64,000 nucleotides of DNA from Podaxis mareebaensis (GCA_018524725.1 JAEUWP010000137.1:62001-126000); one strand, 5' to 3'; positions 34,501-46,232 are shown, numbered from the stretch's first letter. Translations and numbers: made by a program. The notes: generated by a model from the letters alone, not told the origin.

Positions 34501-36668
34501 CACTAGCGAAATATGATTTCATCTCACTCTTACCCGCGTCTGAGCCTCTATCTACCCGCGGACGTAGACTCAACGCCACAGCTGCTCAAAGACAACAACC
34601 AACCTACGCTCCAGATGTACTCATGAAATTCAATGTGGCGGAAGCGACGCATAAGTTGGTTGTGAACTTCGTGGAGGGTGGCGGGTTGAGGATGTTGCAA
34701 GGAGAGAGGAGAGTTATGAACCTATGGATGGTGAACATGGGTTCGAAGCCTGTAAGAGAGGTTTGGATGGTGCCAGATGCAGAGGATGAGATTTGGGTTG
34801 GGGACGTTGCTGAAGGCGATGAGGAAGAGCAAGAAGAGGGGGAACAAGAAGAAGAGGAAGAAAGCGATAATGGGGGTGAAGAGGGTGGTGTGAGTGTTGA
34901 GGTTGTTAGATCTTCAAACTCGCTGTTACCGCCTAAGCCTCTGAGGATACCGGTGCCTGGCGGTGTGCTTGAACCAGAGGAGGGGGTTAGCGTGCCGTTG
35001 ACGTGGCATACGGAGGGATTGGGGGAGAAGCAAATCTGTCTGTTCTTCGTGTATCGAGAGGTATGTTTCATTCTTGCCGGCAGTGACGAGCTATTGAAGT
35101 ATGCGCCATAGGGAGATTCTGATGCCTTCCATACCGCACGGATATCTCGCATGGTTGACGTGCAGCCGCTATTCGATGTTACATCGGTGGTCGAACCAGA
35201 TCAGTCATCCAAGGGCCATTTCACCGTGAACTTCTTGAGGAACCTCTCGAGTTCGGTGGTTCAGTTGACGCAGGTGTCGACAGTCAGCCCATCGTGGAGT
35301 AGTTCGCCGGTGGTTGAGGGTTCGCTGTACGTTCAACGATCAACACATTCTCCCCAGTTGCTTACACCTGTTCAGGCCTATGCTTTCTGGTGCACAAAGT
35401 TGCAATATCTTGTTGAAGGCACAACGGTGGACTGATGGACAAGGGTCTCGAGAAACAGCTGATTTTGTCAAAGACCGGCTTAGTGATGTGTTGAATGGCA
35501 GACCTGTGGGCAAGGTAGATCCTCCGCCGATAGATCTGTGCTGTAGTTCCGTCACAGAAGTAAGTTATTGGTTCTACAATGTCCGCCGAGTCTTAATAAT
35601 GACTTCACCCAGCCTTCGCGAACCAAGAAATCCTTCACGGACGAAACAGTCACTATGTTCGTACACAGCGGCCGGCGCAACTTTGTTTCCAAGCACACGT
35701 CCAGCATGCATGTACATATTCCAAGCACAACATATCCACACATCTTCCCACTATATAATCCTACCTCGTTCGATATTATCCTCTTCTGGGAATTCGCCAC
35801 CCCCTCCGTTGCACTACCGCCGTCAGCCCTCGCCTCTACTCTAACCTCAACTTATCCCTCTCCATCTGCATCGCAATCCCTTTCACTCGCGAGTTCGAGA
35901 TATACACACATGCATCGTTCCAGGGAATCTCGGTCCGGGCATGTAACGATTCATGGGCTTACCCTCGGGGCGACACATGGACCGCTGCAAAGTATCATCG
36001 AAGAGGTCGAGAATTCGAAAGTGAAGAGAAGCATGTATGCGGAGACTGTAAGAGAGAATAAGGAGATGCTGGAGGCGATTAGGGAGTGTGAGTGGAATAG
36101 GGAAATGAACCCGCTTGATGTGGTCGTGAAGAGTACGGATGGCGTTGTGCATGATTTTGCTTCGGGGTGAGTTGGCCTAGTGATCCTTTTGTATAAGCTT
36201 TGGCTGACTCGTGTGGTGTAGACCTTGCTGGACATCGGTCGAGTTCACGATCAGAAATTACTCGCTGACGCATGAGGCGGGGTTCATCCTCAAACTACGT
36301 AGTGGTACGAACTCAAGCGCTTCGTCCCAATCGATGAACCCGTACGTTTAACACTTTTCGTTCGCCACTTCGCGCCCACTGACGGATTTTTTAGACGGGT
36401 GCTACCACCCCCATACGCTGCTAAGCTCAATTTCCGGGGCAGAATTCCGCCATCCGATTCAGTTACACTTCACCCCAAGTTGTGGATAACTAGACCAGGG
36501 ACGTTCAGTCTTGACGGTTGGAGATTAGACACCGAAGTCTACGAAGAGTCGAACATGTCCGAGCGGTCGCAGAAAATTCGACATCGGTATACACTAGAAC
36601 GACCCATATCGGACAGGGCGTGTCTTGTAGTGCAAAATACCTCCCATAGTAGCAGTATTATCTCATAG
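31580..36668 (+). CDS. TRS85: TRAPPIII subunit Trs85 / TRAPPC8
   Basis: Seventeen exons: 31580-31715, 31784-32089, 32142-32295, 32345-32681, 32737-33006, 33061-33276, 33328-33453, 33505-33661, 33718-33893, 33952-34168, 34225-34400, 34455-35060, 35112-35326, 35376-35559, 35613-36166, 36222-36341 and 36395-36668. Phase holds everywhere; about 1407 aa, close to human TRAPPC8. Recognised blocks include ATALFNAVKKQFGLDVYLL, FAREFVVGCLIPWMEKNVLE, SNRRLPSRLFSSTRRLFG, LGDFKLAVTVWESLRKE and GETFWVDLVVRNPLDAELNL. The N-terminal part is the TRAPPC8/Trs85 trafficking domain, and the C-terminal half consists of beta-sandwich segments. Trs85 directs the Rab-GEF activity of TRAPPIII to Ypt1/Rab1 in autophagy and Golgi traffic. 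A Glu tract is encoded at about 34815-34890. Intron 11 (54 nt) is in frame without stop. Confidence 0.94.
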
Positions 36669-36854
36669 ACTGATATAAGTTACGGGTTCGGGCGACATAC
36701 AGAAGTGCAGGAGATAGATGAGAAGCATATACTTATGTACACCGGCATCAATGGGCACCAATCATCAGTATGTGTAGGAATAAGGCCCGAGAAGAAAGAA
36801 TGTCCAGAGCCGTAGGCTAAAGAATACCATGCACCCAATGGTATGCTTGGAGGA

Positions 36855-37963
36855 TTAAGAGGAGTCCCTGTCTTCTTCGGCGTCCCTCTTCTCTTTCTCG
36901 GCCTTCCTGGCTGCTGCAAGACGAAGTTGCTTGACGCGAGTGTTGAAGTATGTCTGGAAAGTGATCGTCAGGCCATTCTCTGTACCACCAGAAAGCATAT
37001 AAACGTACTCCGAGAACGAATTGGATGCTATTGAAGAAAGGTACCCAGAGCTATAAATCGGGGTTACGCATTGTCACCACTGGGCCCCGTAGAATTTGCA
37101 GAGAAAGCCATACCTCGACAGGAACGTACTTCTGAGCGATAAGCATCGCGAGTGGCGAGACGACCCAGGAGACCTACAACTCTAGGTTAGCGAACCTGAA
37201 GCTCATACAAAAAGGGGCTGATTATGTACATACCCGAATGACAGAAAAGAAGCCAGCTTTTACAGTCTTGATGACCTCATCAACCGACTTGGCACCGTTG
37301 ATGATGGCCATAGAAGCAAGATAGGCTAGAAATGTAATTCAGAAGGCAGTTCGACATACAAACCCTGTCCCGTTTCATCACCAAAACGGAAGCTTGGGGA
37401 AGCAGCCAGTCCAAGATCCGAACGCCAAAATCCAAACATCTCAGCAGGCCCGCGCGCCATAAGGCGAGGATCTACCGACGAACTCCGAGCGGAAAAGGGG
37501 ATTCGGTAACTCACCAGAAGCCTGAATAGGCGACACCAATAAATTGTTCGCTACAATCTGCGCAATTTTGGCTGCGGAACTCGTCTTGCCCGCAAACACC
37601 TTCTGCAAAAGTCCAACGAGGAAGTGACTCAATGGTGCCGAGACACAGAATCCATAGATCGCCATCTTCACGGCGCGCATGTCGATGTGAGCGCGCGAGA
37701 GAAGCGCGATGAGAAACGGCGTATCTGCGGAGACTTTTGGGCGGGGTACGCCCGCGATGTTGCTCCCTAGGACTTCTTGGAGGAAGGAGAAGGTGCCTGT
37801 TGGAGACAAGGGTCGAGAGTGGATCAATATGCCTTGCAAGTGGTTTATTTAATGGTATGTACTAACCAGTGGTGATGGCCTTTGTGCGCAGGGGGTGTTG
37901 CGCGAGCTGGGACAAGTATTTGACGAGAAGAGGGTGGGGCGCTTTCTTCACGGGAGAGCTCAT
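36855..37963 (-). CDS. Mpv17/PMP22-family membrane protein
   Basis: Six exons: 37867-37963, 37515-37796, 37234-37325, 37114-37173, 37009-37050 and 36855-36953 (223 aa, usual length). The start MSSPVKKAPHPLLVKYLSQL and the C-terminal block VPVELWVPFFNSIQFVLGTY, followed by FNTRVKQLRL, match the Mpv17/PMP22 family. Four hydrophobic stretches are visible, for example AIYGFCVSAPLSHFLVGLLQ. Members sit in the peroxisomal or inner mitochondrial membrane and form small-solute channels. The PMP22-like C-terminus and basic tail favour the peroxisome (inference). The 189-nt second intron is unusually long; reading through it gives an early stop. It converges on TRS85. Confidence 0.9.
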
Positions 37964-38261
37964 TGTTGGTGTGCTGCAGAGGTGAGGACAGTGGCAGTTA
38001 GGATCTGAGCGTAGTGTGGGACTGATGCTTATGAGGATCTGGGGTAACCGGGACGGACTCTTTCCCGGCTTCCGGATGCAATCATCTCATCACATTGCTC
38101 ACATTGTGATCCACTTTGGCTTCATCCACGCTGGTATATACTAACTCAACAACAAGCAATGTGTAATTGCCGGCGGGGGATATACTAAGTACTCTATGCA
38201 AATACGAATTAAGACAACCACTACACTCTCTAGGTATACCATACCCATAAATTACTTCCCT

Positions 38262-39841
38262 TTTACCCTGTAAATTCGTGGATGTGTCAGAAATAGACTT
38301 TTTGATTGGCGAAGGAAAAACAAAACACACCAATCCTTGACATAGTCTGCGAGCGACACCATGCAAATCGTCTGCCAAACGCCAAGACCGATACGAGGAG
38401 TCACACCGCGATACAGGCCCTTGATGCCGTTCTCTTTGTAGATGTACTTGAGTGTACTCAGGATGGTGAGTTTTTCGGGGCGGTTGGCGGTCGCAGCGCC
38501 CTTGGCCATTGATTGCATCTGAAATTCACGGAGAAAGAAAAAGTCAAATTCATGAGGCACGATCACGAGAAGCACAGCGATTACAAACCTCCACACGGAT
38601 GACTTCGATCGGTTGGTTCCACGTTGCCAAAGCACCACCAACAGTCGAGGCAGAGATCTTCTCGAAAGCACTAAGGCTGTCGTTCTCACCCTTGCCACGA
38701 ACCTTGCGGATCAAAGTCTCTGCAAGGCGCGCGAAACCCATACTACATGGACCAATTAACCACAAAAACTTCGGGCGGAAAACTAGTGTCTCACCGGGAA
38801 CCCCAGTTGGTACACTGGCGAACAGCGACAGCGTTGACACCCTTGTTCACACCAGCAATACCCTCACGACGGTAAATGTCCATAAATACAGCCCATGTTG
38901 ATGGGGGCTTAACACCAGCGGCGGCAGTCTTGGCCCGGGTAATCTCAGCAGTTTTCATACATGTTGTGAAACCTAATATAGCACCATCATTAGAAGGCGT
39001 CCCATACAGCGTACCATCAATATGCTCCAGAGAGTTCTCCAGATCGGCAGACACAACCCACCCGACACGGAACGGTGCCACATTCCTGGGCTTAGGGCGG
39101 GAGAGAAGTGGTAAAGGACACTCACCCATAGTAGCATAGGCCTGTGCGATACCACCGGTCATACCACCGAGCAATCCGGCGACACCGGGGTTGATGCCAG
39201 CAGCAAGAGACGCCGTCTCAACCTCCGAGGCGGTGAACACGAGCACAGCACCCTTAGTCGAAGCCTCAATCCATGCCTACCAACACAAGAGCACGCCGAA
39301 ATTTTCAGTTCTGCAACTCTGGACGGGTATATGCAAGCGGCAGACTCACCCATGGAATCAAACCCTGGTAGAAGCCAGTGACACCACCACGCGACCAGAC
39401 AGTCTTGCATGCCTGCCACATCGACTGTGACCGGTTAGCAGCCATCTGAGTCTTCAAAACCTCCAGGGGTTGACCGAGTGTCGTGACCTGTAGAACGAAG
39501 TCTCTGTTACAACCACCATTCGCCGCCGCTTGGGACTCAAGAGCTACTCGCCTCCTATAAATGAAGTATTAATCGCGTAATTCCCTTGCGTTCCAAAAAT
39601 TGGCCACTCACAAACTATATGACCGACGGAGACACAACGCGACACGTAGCATAGACCGTCAGACCAACACGCAAATACATATTCAAATAAAGAGGTTATA
39701 CCATGTTCATGATACCACCTACACAATAAACGACGTATGAGCTGTCGGCTCGCGGAAAAGCATAAAGCCACAGCAGCACTTACCAACAGCAATGTTGGAC
39801 CAGCTGACACCCTTTTGGCCGGGTTCTCTTTGGACACCCAT
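38262..39841 (-). CDS. YHM2: Mitochondrial citrate/oxoglutarate carrier Yhm2
   Basis: Ten exons: 39784-39841, 39702-39718, 39612-39614, 39552-39554, 39350-39487, 39126-39276, 38795-38972, 38589-38742, 38331-38518 and 38262-38277 (301 aa). The family sequence [20 protein letters not shown] requires Phe and Glu between the AAC-ATG exon and the VTT exon. The only way to supply them is two separate 3-nt exons, TTT and GAG, each flanked by good splice sites. The intron after GAG is GC-AG (GAG/GCGAGT). Carrier signatures are GQPLEVLK in repeat 1 and [10 protein letters not shown] in repeat 3; repeat 2 is the degenerate [13 protein letters not shown], typical of Yhm2. Also present are [19 protein letters not shown] and [15 protein letters not shown]. 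It exchanges citrate for oxoglutarate across the inner membrane, supporting cytosolic NADPH. Confidence 0.92.
39552..39554 (-). other. 3-nt micro-exon (GAG, Glu) of YHM2
   Basis: Upstream acceptor TTTATAG and downstream donor GCGAGT flank a single GAG codon. It restores the conserved Glu of the FEVTT motif. Without it the motif loses this residue, which the family keeps. Confidence 0.75.
39612..39614 (-). other. 3-nt micro-exon (TTT, Phe) of YHM2
   Basis: Acceptor CATATAG precedes TTT and donor GTGAGT follows it. The 87-nt intron upstream and the 57-nt intron downstream (with a TTAATAC branch site) are normal. The codon supplies the Phe of the NMFEVTT motif. Confidence 0.72.
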
Positions 39842-40757
39842 GACGACGAGGAGGCTAAAGACAAAGACGACGGGGAGGGGAAGAAGAAAGGAGGAGAGAG
39901 AGGAAGTGGGGAGAGAGAGGAAAGTGGACTGCTTGCCAGAAAAAGGGACAGCAGGCGCCCAAAACAAGCCAAATTCTATTCACCGTCACTCTCGGACTAC
40001 TTCGGACTACAAACAGAACCCGCCAATCAGCATCCTCCGTTTATCGGCAAACCTCCGTCCTCCCCCGTCCGTCCGCCGCCCTTTCAACATCTCCCCACAA
40101 TCCTAGCATCTCCAGCTCAGAATTAGCTTTGTGGTGCGCACCAGTAATATTATCTGGAGGTTTTTGGTGCATTTTTCCCCCTCTATCCTTATCGCCCTCT
40201 AACGCCCCTCTTTACGGGGAGCCGCCTATCGTAGGCGGTAGCTTTCACCCCGGTACGTATCACAAGCTTTTTACTAGCCACCGCAACGGGAACCGGGGAC
40301 GTTTGAATCCACCCTCATCAGCCCTCATCCACCCCCTGTTCCGCAGGGCGCGCCAAGAAATCGCATGTACCAATTAATCAGATGAATCAGATGATCTTTG
40401 CTATCAAATTCAGAGCCTCCATTCCACAATTTACTCAGAGCTCATTACAACGGGGTATGTAAAAAGGTGTCGTCAGGGAAAAAAAAAGGTAAGGAAATGC
40501 GCGGTGAACCAACGAGTCCGAGATATAAAGAGTAATAAGACTTTTCCTACTTACACAAATAAGCTTAAACGACAAGCGACTAAGATATGGGTGGGTCGTA
40601 AGCAAGTGAGCAAGGTAAAAATAAGACATGTAAGAAATTGTGATCGGCGTGATGTCGAGTCGAGTCGAACCGGGGATAAGCATATCTGGCAATTAATGTG
40701 AAATGAATGGTATCGTTGGGATGACACGTATGGTCGACGCGTGGTGTGTGCGTGGAT
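39842..40757. other. Intergenic region upstream of YHM2
   Basis: About 900 bases. The part next to YHM2 is purine-rich on the plus strand (pyrimidine-rich leader of YHM2), and its open frames are chance. The right part is the 3' flank of the coiled-coil gene, with an A-tract at about 40481-40489. No gene seen. Confidence 0.45.
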
Positions 40758-43700
40758 CTACTCGTCGGCGTCATCGCTCACTTGAGGCTGTATCCCGGCT
40801 TTTAGCAGCTGATCTTTGAGGATCCACACGTCGTCCTTTAATCTGTCACAAAACAAACGAGGTTGGTCAACAATCCATCGAGGCACGTTACGGGAAGAGA
40901 AGATGAGAAGCGAATAAACGGAGATAAATGTGCATGAATGAACAATGCGTATACGAAAATAAATAGCGATGCGATGTCCATATGCGATAAGTAGCAACAC
41001 GAACAGATCGACATGCCAGATGCCAGATATACGGAACTTAGGTCCCAATACAAGAAAAATTCAGAAGACGGAAGGCTCAGAAGAACCCAAAAATCAAAGC
41101 CAGAGCAACAAGGCCCCCAATAAAACTCTTAATCCTGAAAAACTTCACATACCTCGTCACAGCCTCCGCTTGTTCATCTTGCTCCGACTCCATAAACTGG
41201 AGCTCCATTGCTTTCCTCGAAACATCCGTGTTCAACTCCTCAATCTTTTTCTGCGCCTCCTCCAGCTGCCTCTGCATTGCCTTCACCGCCTTTTCATGCT
41301 CAGCCTGCAGGTCTCCAAGCTTCAAGTTGTGCGCCTCATGCAGCTGCCGCAGCATTTCATCCGTCACTACACCACCGGCAGACGGCGACGTTGCTCGTGC
41401 AGCAGCGGCCCCACTTCCATTTACCTTGGGCGAAGCCTTGAGGCTGTCCAACTCCGCTTTCGCGGTAGCCAGCTCGCCTTCCATATCCGACAACCGCACA
41501 GCAAGGTCGCCCTTTTCCCTAGCAAGTGCGACAACTTCCTCCTCGTGCATGGCCTTCAACTTCGACACCTCCTCCGTACGAGCCTTCGCAGCATCCTCCA
41601 AGTCTTTGGTATGATGATCCGACATTTCATTCATTGAACTCTTCGTGAGGTTCAACATCTCAGTCATAGCCGCCAAATCATCCTTCGTATGCGACAACTC
41701 CTGCGTCAGTCGTGCGATTTCTGAAGCGTGTTCTGGAGTAATGGCAGATGCAGCGCCGGCTGCGTTTTTGGCAGCTTCCAATTGCCTGGCAAGCATCTCA
41801 ACGTCATTGCGAGAGGCATCAAGAGACGTCTTGGCCTTGGCAAGGTCGTCTTGAGTCGCTTTGAGCTCAAGTTTGGTATTGTTGAGTTGTTTTGTAAGGG
41901 CCTGGACTTCGGATTCAAGGGCAGCTGCGTGTTCAGCTTTTAGCTCGCGGACGGTTACTGAGTTGGCGGCCTGGATTTCTTCAACGAAGGCTTTTGACTG
42001 TGCGCGAAGCGCCTGAAGCTCTTTGGCATGCTCTTCCCCGGCTTCATGCTATAATCTTCCGTTAAATTCTTCAACTTTAGCTGAACGAACGAATGGACGA
42101 ACCCTGGCACGCTCGAAGGCTTCCTGCAAAAGCCTGTTATGCTCATCCTTCACAGCTTGGACCTTCGCATTATACTGCTTCTCCTGACCCTGCAGACATG
42201 CTATCAACACCAGAAGTAACCCTAAACCAATCACGACCACATACCTCAAGCTCCGCAGAAACGGTCGCAAGCCTCTCCGTCAATTCATTCTGAATCACCA
42301 TGTACGCCTGCTCAACCTCCGACAACTTGAGCTTATGCGCCTCCTCAGCATCATCCGCTGCCTTCCTTGCCTTTTCCAACTCTAAATTTGCGGCCTCCAA
42401 ATTACTTTCAGTGACCTGTAATGTCCCAACAACTTGGGAATGTCTCTCCTCTGCCGCGGCCAACTCTTCCGAGTGCTTCCTTCGCAACTCCTCAACAGCA
42501 GCAGCGTGTCGCTCCTCCGCGGCTTTGAGATCCTCCGCCGCCTTACTGATATCGTTCTTCGCCTGGGCAAGGTTGCCTTCGAGTGTTTTGAGGGTATTCT
42601 TCAGCCGATCCCGTTCATCTTCAAGTGCCTCTTGAGCCTCCTTCAGCTCGAGGATTTCAATCTCAAGCTCAGAGACTTTGGTCGCTGTCTCCTCTTTCTC
42701 GACTTTCAAGGCCTCCAGCTGAGATGTAAGACCCTCGGCTTCCTGTGCCTTGACTTCGAAAGCTGCAATCTTAGCCTGAGCATCGTCGAGAGCCGATGTA
42801 TGCGCCTGTTTCAACTGCACAGACTCGGCGGTCATGGCTTCAAGCTCTGCGCGAGCCATCGCGAGGGCTTCCCTATCGGCAGCTGCAGCAGTGGCTGCGT
42901 CCGAGCTGGCGGCATTATGAGAGGCTCTGAGGCTTTCAAGGCTCTCCTTGGCGGTTGAGAGTTCCGATTCGAGGGTTTGGATTTGCTCGTTAAGTTTGGC
43001 AACGAGATCATTAGACGATGTCACGGCTATCTTGGCAGCCTCGAGCTAGAGTTTGGTCAACGTCGAATACAAATCAACATCCTTCCAAACACTTACCTCT
43101 TCCTTTACCGACCCGAGCGTAGAGTTTAAAGCCTCGTAATCAGTTCCTAACTTTGCAAGCTCATCTTTAGTCTCTTGCAGTGTTGTCTCCAAGGTAGCCT
43201 TTGAACCCTCAAGCTCGGCCGCCCGTGAATCCTTCGTCTTCACTTCACTCTGGATAGTCTCAAGCGAAAGCCTCAAGGTCTCAAGTTGCCCCTCTAATTC
43301 GGCAACCACGTCGTTCTTTGACTTAAGCTCTTCATTTGCCGTATTAAGCTGCAGAAGGTACAGATTCAGATACCGAAACCCACGCTGGCAGAACCCATAT
43401 CGCACGTACCTGATTTTGGAGATCATCCAAAGCCTTGGCACTCCCATCTTCTTTGAGTTCTTTAATAGACGAAATAGAGCTAGGACGTGTCACCGAAGAC
43501 CTGCTCAACGAGGCTACACCCGACCGAACGGGTGCCCTTGAAGCAGTAGCTGATGATGACGTCGCTGTACTAGGTTTGGAAGTGGTCGAGGATGAAAGGC
43601 CAGATCGGGAAGTTGTTGAAGGTTTCCTGGCCACAGCTTCCGATATAGAAGCGCGGGGTTTCGCAGTGGCGGAACCTCCTGCGGATTTAAGAGAAGAGAC

Positions 43701-44505
43701 GGAACCCGAGGGCGAGACGACGGAAGCGCGACTGGGGGCAGTCCCTGGCTCTGCGGCGGGTTTGCCGCTGGCAGGCGAGGCAAGGGAAGTTCGCGACGTG
43801 GATGATGGCACGGCTTTGGTCCCTCCCGCAACTGAGGTGCGACGGGTAGGGGTTGCGGAGCCTCCAGTACCGGAGGCAGGAGTTCGCGTTGTTGTGGGTG
43901 TGGCTTTCGACATTGCTGAGGAAGTTGTAGTTTTCTTCAAAGGAGAGGACGTAGTGGGAGCAGTTTTGGTACCGGTGGAAGCTGTCCTTGTCATAGTCGT
44001 AGTTGGCTTTGTAGAGGACGAGTTAATTGAGCACCAGGGGTCAGTCACGTCACGAAAGCCGAACAAGCACACGTTGGCTACTCACCTTCTTCACAGGGGA
44101 AGTGCCAGCTGGCTTTGCACCAGTTGTAGCAGACATGCCTCCTTTCGCCTTACCCCTGGCACTTGTTGCGGTTGTCGATGGTTTCTTCGCGGGTGCCTCA
44201 GTGGCCGAACTTACTGTCACTTCCACGGGAGGAACCTCGGTTTCCTCAGACTGAGGTAGGTTATTGGAGGTATCCTCGAGCGGGGTGCCGGGCTCTTCAG
44301 ATGTCTGAATATCATTTGATTGATCAGCTGGTTCGCCTTCCTGGCTTGGGCTAGGTGCTTCGACAGACGGATCGGTCTGGTTTTCTCCATATGCCTCGTG
44401 GTCGTCATGCGGGCTGTCGGCACGCGGAGATGAGCCGGTTGGCTCAGAGATAATGTCGTGATCCGTCGGTGAGGGCGAGTGAGGCAGGGCGTCAGTCGAG
44501 GCCAT
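40758..44505 (-). CDS. Long coiled-coil protein with Ser/Pro-rich basic head; two possible C-termini
   Basis: Exons: 44086-44505, 43410-44006, 43097-43348, 42245-43045, 42103-42189, 41153-42048 and 40758-40842, giving about 1045 aa. The first about 340 residues are Ser/Thr/Pro/Ala-rich with basic patches (TPTRRTSVAGG, SRTSLASPASGKP), a composition seen in microtubule-associated heads. From about 340 to 1010 it is almost pure heptad coiled coil (for example LEGQLETLRLSLETIQSEVK). The final intron (40843-41152, 310 nt) is far longer than the others. If it is retained, exon 6 continues into KSFIGGLVALALIFGFF and stops at 41077, making a tail-anchored 1042-aa form. If spliced, the end is soluble: RLKDDVWILKDQLLKAGIQ. 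I do not recognise a named orthologue; golgin-like or cytoskeletal tether roles are inference. Confidence 0.85.
40843..41152 (-). other. Candidate retained intron encoding a C-terminal tail anchor
   Basis: Donor GTATGT and acceptor TGACAG are good and keep phase 2. Read through instead, the first 25 codons encode RYVKFFRIKS and then 15 hydrophobic residues ending at a stop codon. Confidence 0.55.
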
Positions 44506-44729
44506 TTTTTCGAGGGATAAATTGACAAAGGGTGAGGTGAGGAGTGGGATGGAACAGGTGGCGTCCTTCAATTAACGCTCTTCCTCGCACCCTTGCGGGA
44601 ATCCGCATCAACATAAGTCAACAAACGCGTCGCGTTAATTTAGCTCCCAGATCTCAACACAGTACTCAGGGGGCAGCAACAACTACATGATATGTGTTTA
44701 TTCCTCAATCCAAGCAACACAAGAATTTT

Positions 44730-45829
44730 CTACAACAGAAGAGAAGATAGGTTCAAAGCAGTAATAGATGGCTCGTCGAGGGTATTGTGGTTGTAGCTCA
44801 AAATTGTGATCTGGAAGAAGAATGTTCAATCGATATGGAGTCGTACAAAGGTGGATCTCACTCACAGAGCCGGCGTCCATGGTGAGCTTGGTTCCTGGAA
44901 AAGGTTGTTGGCGCTCAGTCAGAAATTCACCAGTTCGGCTTAGTTCGCTATAGAGGCCCTACCATACGCCAATGGCAACCCAACCCAACGGGCTGTCAAG
45001 ACTCTTCCAAAATGTCCGTGGGCAACAATCATGACATCGCGAGAAACAGTCCCCTCTTCAAAGTATTTCCTATGGTATGCGCGGACCTTCCCAATAATGA
45101 GATCTACACGAGACTCCAACTCTCCGACACTCTCGCCTCCGGGATATCTGGCAGGAAGTTGGATTATGATATTGTCCGAATCAAGAATACAACTCGCACC
45201 CATCTTTCCAACCGTCCCACCCAGGATTTCTCTGAAGAATTTCCGAGGTCAAAAGGCCCTCGTATTCACCTACGCCCTCGTGAGAATGCGGGCTGAGTTT
45301 GATAAAGTTAAAGAGACATACCATAGTCCCATTCCCTGGCTTCTTCTGTTAAGATATGATCGGGAGTTCTCTCCACGTTCTCAAAAAGTAAATGGAAAGT
45401 GTTGTGAGCGCGTTGCCTCGGAGAGACGAAAACAGTGCAAAGATTTTTTGGATCGACGAGTCCTGTTTCTTCGGAGTCAGATTTTTGCCGCGTCGTTACT
45501 CCTTAACTACATACGGCCTTCACCAACGAGCTTTTGAGCTGTTGCTCTTACTTGCTCAACCCCAAGATCAGTTAGTGGGATATCCGAGGTTCCTGTCTGT
45601 AAAGATGTCATGATCTCCATAAAGCTCAAGTTATGGGATGACGTACGTGTCTCCTGCGTGAACAGATCCCAGATCGTGAGCAGAATGTGGGAGTCTTAAG
45701 GCAGAAGGACTGACCCGTTGGCAGACCATTCAGTTTGGCCTGTTCGAAGACGAGGTCGTAAATCTATACTTTCATTCTAAGCGAAGGGAGAAATTGCTCA
45801 CCGTGCCGGACGATAAAAAGCCTGGGCAT
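44730..45829 (-). CDS. SHB17: Histidine-phosphatase (phosphoglycerate-mutase-like), SHB17 type
   Basis: Nine exons: 45802-45829, 45715-45739, 45647-45653, 45515-45596, 45322-45462, 45194-45269, 44963-45147, 44866-44894 and 44730-44810 (217 aa). Exon 3 is a 7-nt micro-exon (GAGACAC) that supplies Arg-His in NGRHTGTSDIPLT. Catalytic signatures are FIVRHGQTEWSANG at the N-terminus (phospho-accepting His), FVSPRQRAHNTFHLLF, EAREWDYGEYEGLLTSEI, and the second His in MIVAHGHFGRVL. These match the fungal branch of histidine phosphatases that includes sedoheptulose-1,7-bisphosphatase Shb17. That enzyme feeds riboneogenesis, though the substrate here is inference from similarity. Several other introns also interrupt the catalytic motifs. 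Confidence 0.88.
45647..45653 (-). other. 7-nt micro-exon of the SHB17-like gene
   Basis: Acceptor TTCACGCAG and donor GTACGT enclose GAGACAC. With the flanking exons it completes Gly-Arg-His before the TGTSDIPLT segment, which the family requires. Confidence 0.78.
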
Positions 45830-46232
45830 AGGACGATGGGGCATGATGATAATGGAGGTGAGATGAGGAAAGACGAGGAAAAGTTAAGGAGATCAGGCCA
45901 GGAAGTGATTTGAAATATAGATTCCTGTTGCTCAAGCGCCCACCGGACCCAAGTAGATACCAACGTGACTACTGCTCTATCCGAACATGAAGTTGCTCAA
46001 TCAAATGTACTGGGTAAGTATAATGGGCTTATCCATCATATGCATCACCCTTCGGTGCCCTCAGAATGGGAACCTGTACATAATTAAAACCGGCCCGGGG
46101 ACGGGCGCCGCAGAACGAGGTGTGAAACGTGACCGACGCGTATGAGTGACGAGCGTCAAGTGACAAACACCATATACCTCACAAACCCATACCCGCTAAC
46201 CCCTAAGTTTCTTCGGCAGCTCATAGTCTGCC
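45830..46232. promoter_or_regulatory. 403-bp divergent promoter between SHB17-like gene and VPS18
   Basis: A head-to-head arrangement. No TATA box or repeat stands out; the segment nearest VPS18 is GC-rich with CCGACGCG-type sequences. Confidence 0.4.

Noticed and set aside
37326..37514. 62-codon frame inside the Mpv17/PMP22 gene
   Set aside because: It fills the 189-nt intron; the flanking exons join in phase without it and reading through leads to an early stop.
39719..39967. Longer N-terminus for YHM2 with a hydrophobic Leu/Ser/Val stretch
   Set aside because: That stretch is a pyrimidine-rich 5' leader; starting at the ATG at 39841 gives the normal short carrier N-terminus.
40969..42958. 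Several long plus-strand frames (Leu/Cys/Arg- or Ser-rich)
   Set aside because: They mirror the coiled-coil gene on the minus strand, whose repetitive Glu/Ala/Leu codons keep the opposite frames open.
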